DNA of 64,000 nt from positions 496,001 through 560,000 of the forward strand of contig NZ_JAHBAY010000001.1 in assembly GCF_018499875.1 (NCBI RefSeq). The letters are read 5' to 3'. The position numbers and the translations under genes are program-made. Under the pieces are notes generated by a model. It worked only from the letters and a program-made list of their open reading frames with translations. It was not told the origin of the DNA and did no database searches. The DNA is from Kineosporia corallincola (GTDB lineage: Bacteria; Actinomycetota; Actinomycetes; Actinomycetales; Kineosporiaceae). How positions within the stretch are numbered: the first letter of the stretch is position 1; every line of letters starts with the position of its first letter. Below, piece after piece: positions 63,729 through 64,000 of the stretch.

Positions 63729-63995
63729 ATGGATCTTTGGCCGCTTGTCTCCCATCAGAAACGCAGGACATACCCCGAACTTGTATTGACATGGAGTGTC
63801 AAAACAAAATCAGACGCCCAAAAACCGTCGTCGGCCGAAATGGCACTCGGTGACGAAAGCAAGGGCCAAGGTCCCGGGGTGTCGCGTCAGTGGTCCCATG
63901 AATTAGCGACGGATTTTGTCACGTTATTCACCACCGCTGCGCGAGGGTCACGAAAAACGTTATCCGACAAGGATATTCAATATCGAATTACGTGA
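63729..63995 (+). CDS. Doubtful 88-aa ORF in AT-richer DNA, possibly a truncated XRE-type regulator
   Basis: The frame ATG 63729 to TGA 63995 has a mixed codon third position, unlike the strongly GC-ending codons of every other gene here. No good ribosome-binding site is seen. The last 35 residues (L-A-T-D-F-V-T-L-F-T-T-A-A-R-G-S-R-K-T-L-S-D-K-D-I) faintly resemble the start of EspR/XRE-type regulators, which read like F-A-x-x-L-N-x-L-F; if so, the frame is broken at 63993 or the true start is internal. It may equally be non-coding. A TTGACA-N5-TGTCAA repeat lies within it. Confidence 0.3.
   Translation: MDLWPLVSHQKRRTYPELVLTWSVKTKSDAQKPSSAEMALGDESKGQGPGVSRQWSHELATDFVTLFTTAARGSRKTLSDKDIQYRIT
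63786..63802. promoter_or_regulatory. TTGACA-N5-TGTCAA inverted repeat in the AT-rich tail
   Basis: A perfect 6-bp inverted repeat whose left arm is also a consensus -35. It could be a promoter/operator for a gene beyond the window. Confidence 0.35.
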
Positions 63996-64000
63996 CTGAA

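Overview
The window is very GC-rich DNA from an actinobacterium. Pointers are lsr2, an ANTAR protein, the 32-residue ribosomal protein bS22, a Rex-headed heme operon, an F420-type luciferase-like oxidoreductase and a menaquinone cluster. Recalled gene order from the ppx homologue through proC, the excisionase-like gene, bS22, the epimerase-like gene, acyltransferase, HAD protein, glutaredoxin, hemA-C-D-B, hemL, phosphatase, the ResA/CcdA/ResB/CcsB set and the men genes follows M. tuberculosis Rv0496 to Rv0558. A motile, sporangium-forming actinomycete such as Kineosporiaceae would fit the rich cyclic-dinucleotide content, but that placement is a guess.

Layout. 1-11.8 kb: end of an ANTAR regulator gene, lysS, a small membrane protein, lsr2, a 935-bp non-coding stretch with several operator-like inverted repeats, clpC, an ArgA-type acetyltransferase, a lone ABC ATPase with degenerate motifs, mutY and disA (one operon), and radA. 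11.8-22.5 kb: a methyltransferase and a cysteine-cluster protein, ppx/gppA, a sugar-phosphate-isomerase-like protein, the putB-pruA proline catabolic operon with a divergent PucR-type regulator, proC, acuC, an excisionase-type HTH gene and bS22. 22.6-26.5 kb: a pseudo-SDR, an acyltransferase, a HAD phosphatase and a glutaredoxin. 26.5-32.8 kb: rex-hemA-hemC-hemD-hemB in a chain of 4-bp overlaps, with a Rex operator over the promoter, then a 68-aa alanine-rich ORF. 32.8-39.1 kb: hemL, a phosphatase and the System II cytochrome c maturation genes. 39.2-46.5 kb: a PLDc_N-type small membrane protein, a membrane protein with degenerate GGDEF and EAL domains, a DUF4229-like protein, menA, menE and a large unknown. 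46.4-52.7 kb: a 2,069-aa multidomain receptor (pseudokinase, AAA ATPase, two GAFs, intact GGDEF and EAL). 52.8-63.4 kb: an F420-type oxidoreductase, a second PLDc_N-type protein, menB, a 1,355-aa protein resembling GTPase-associated protein 1, menD, isochorismate synthase and menG. The last 340 bases drop to about 50% GC and look like the edge of a different region.

The genes fit a respiratory theme. Rex senses NADH/NAD+ and sits at the head of the heme operon. HemL, thioredoxin-like ResA, CcdA, ResB and CcsB supply heme precursors and c-type cytochromes. MenA, B, D, E, G and isochorismate synthase make menaquinone; menC and menH are not in the window. Proline oxidation feeds electrons in. 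DisA and two GGDEF/EAL proteins add c-di-AMP and c-di-GMP signalling.

A strong pattern is a TANNNT hexamer ending 6-8 nt before the start codon of at least 16 genes, which predicts many leaderless mRNAs and decided several starts. No rRNA, tRNA, CRISPR array, insertion sequence or recognisable defence island was found.
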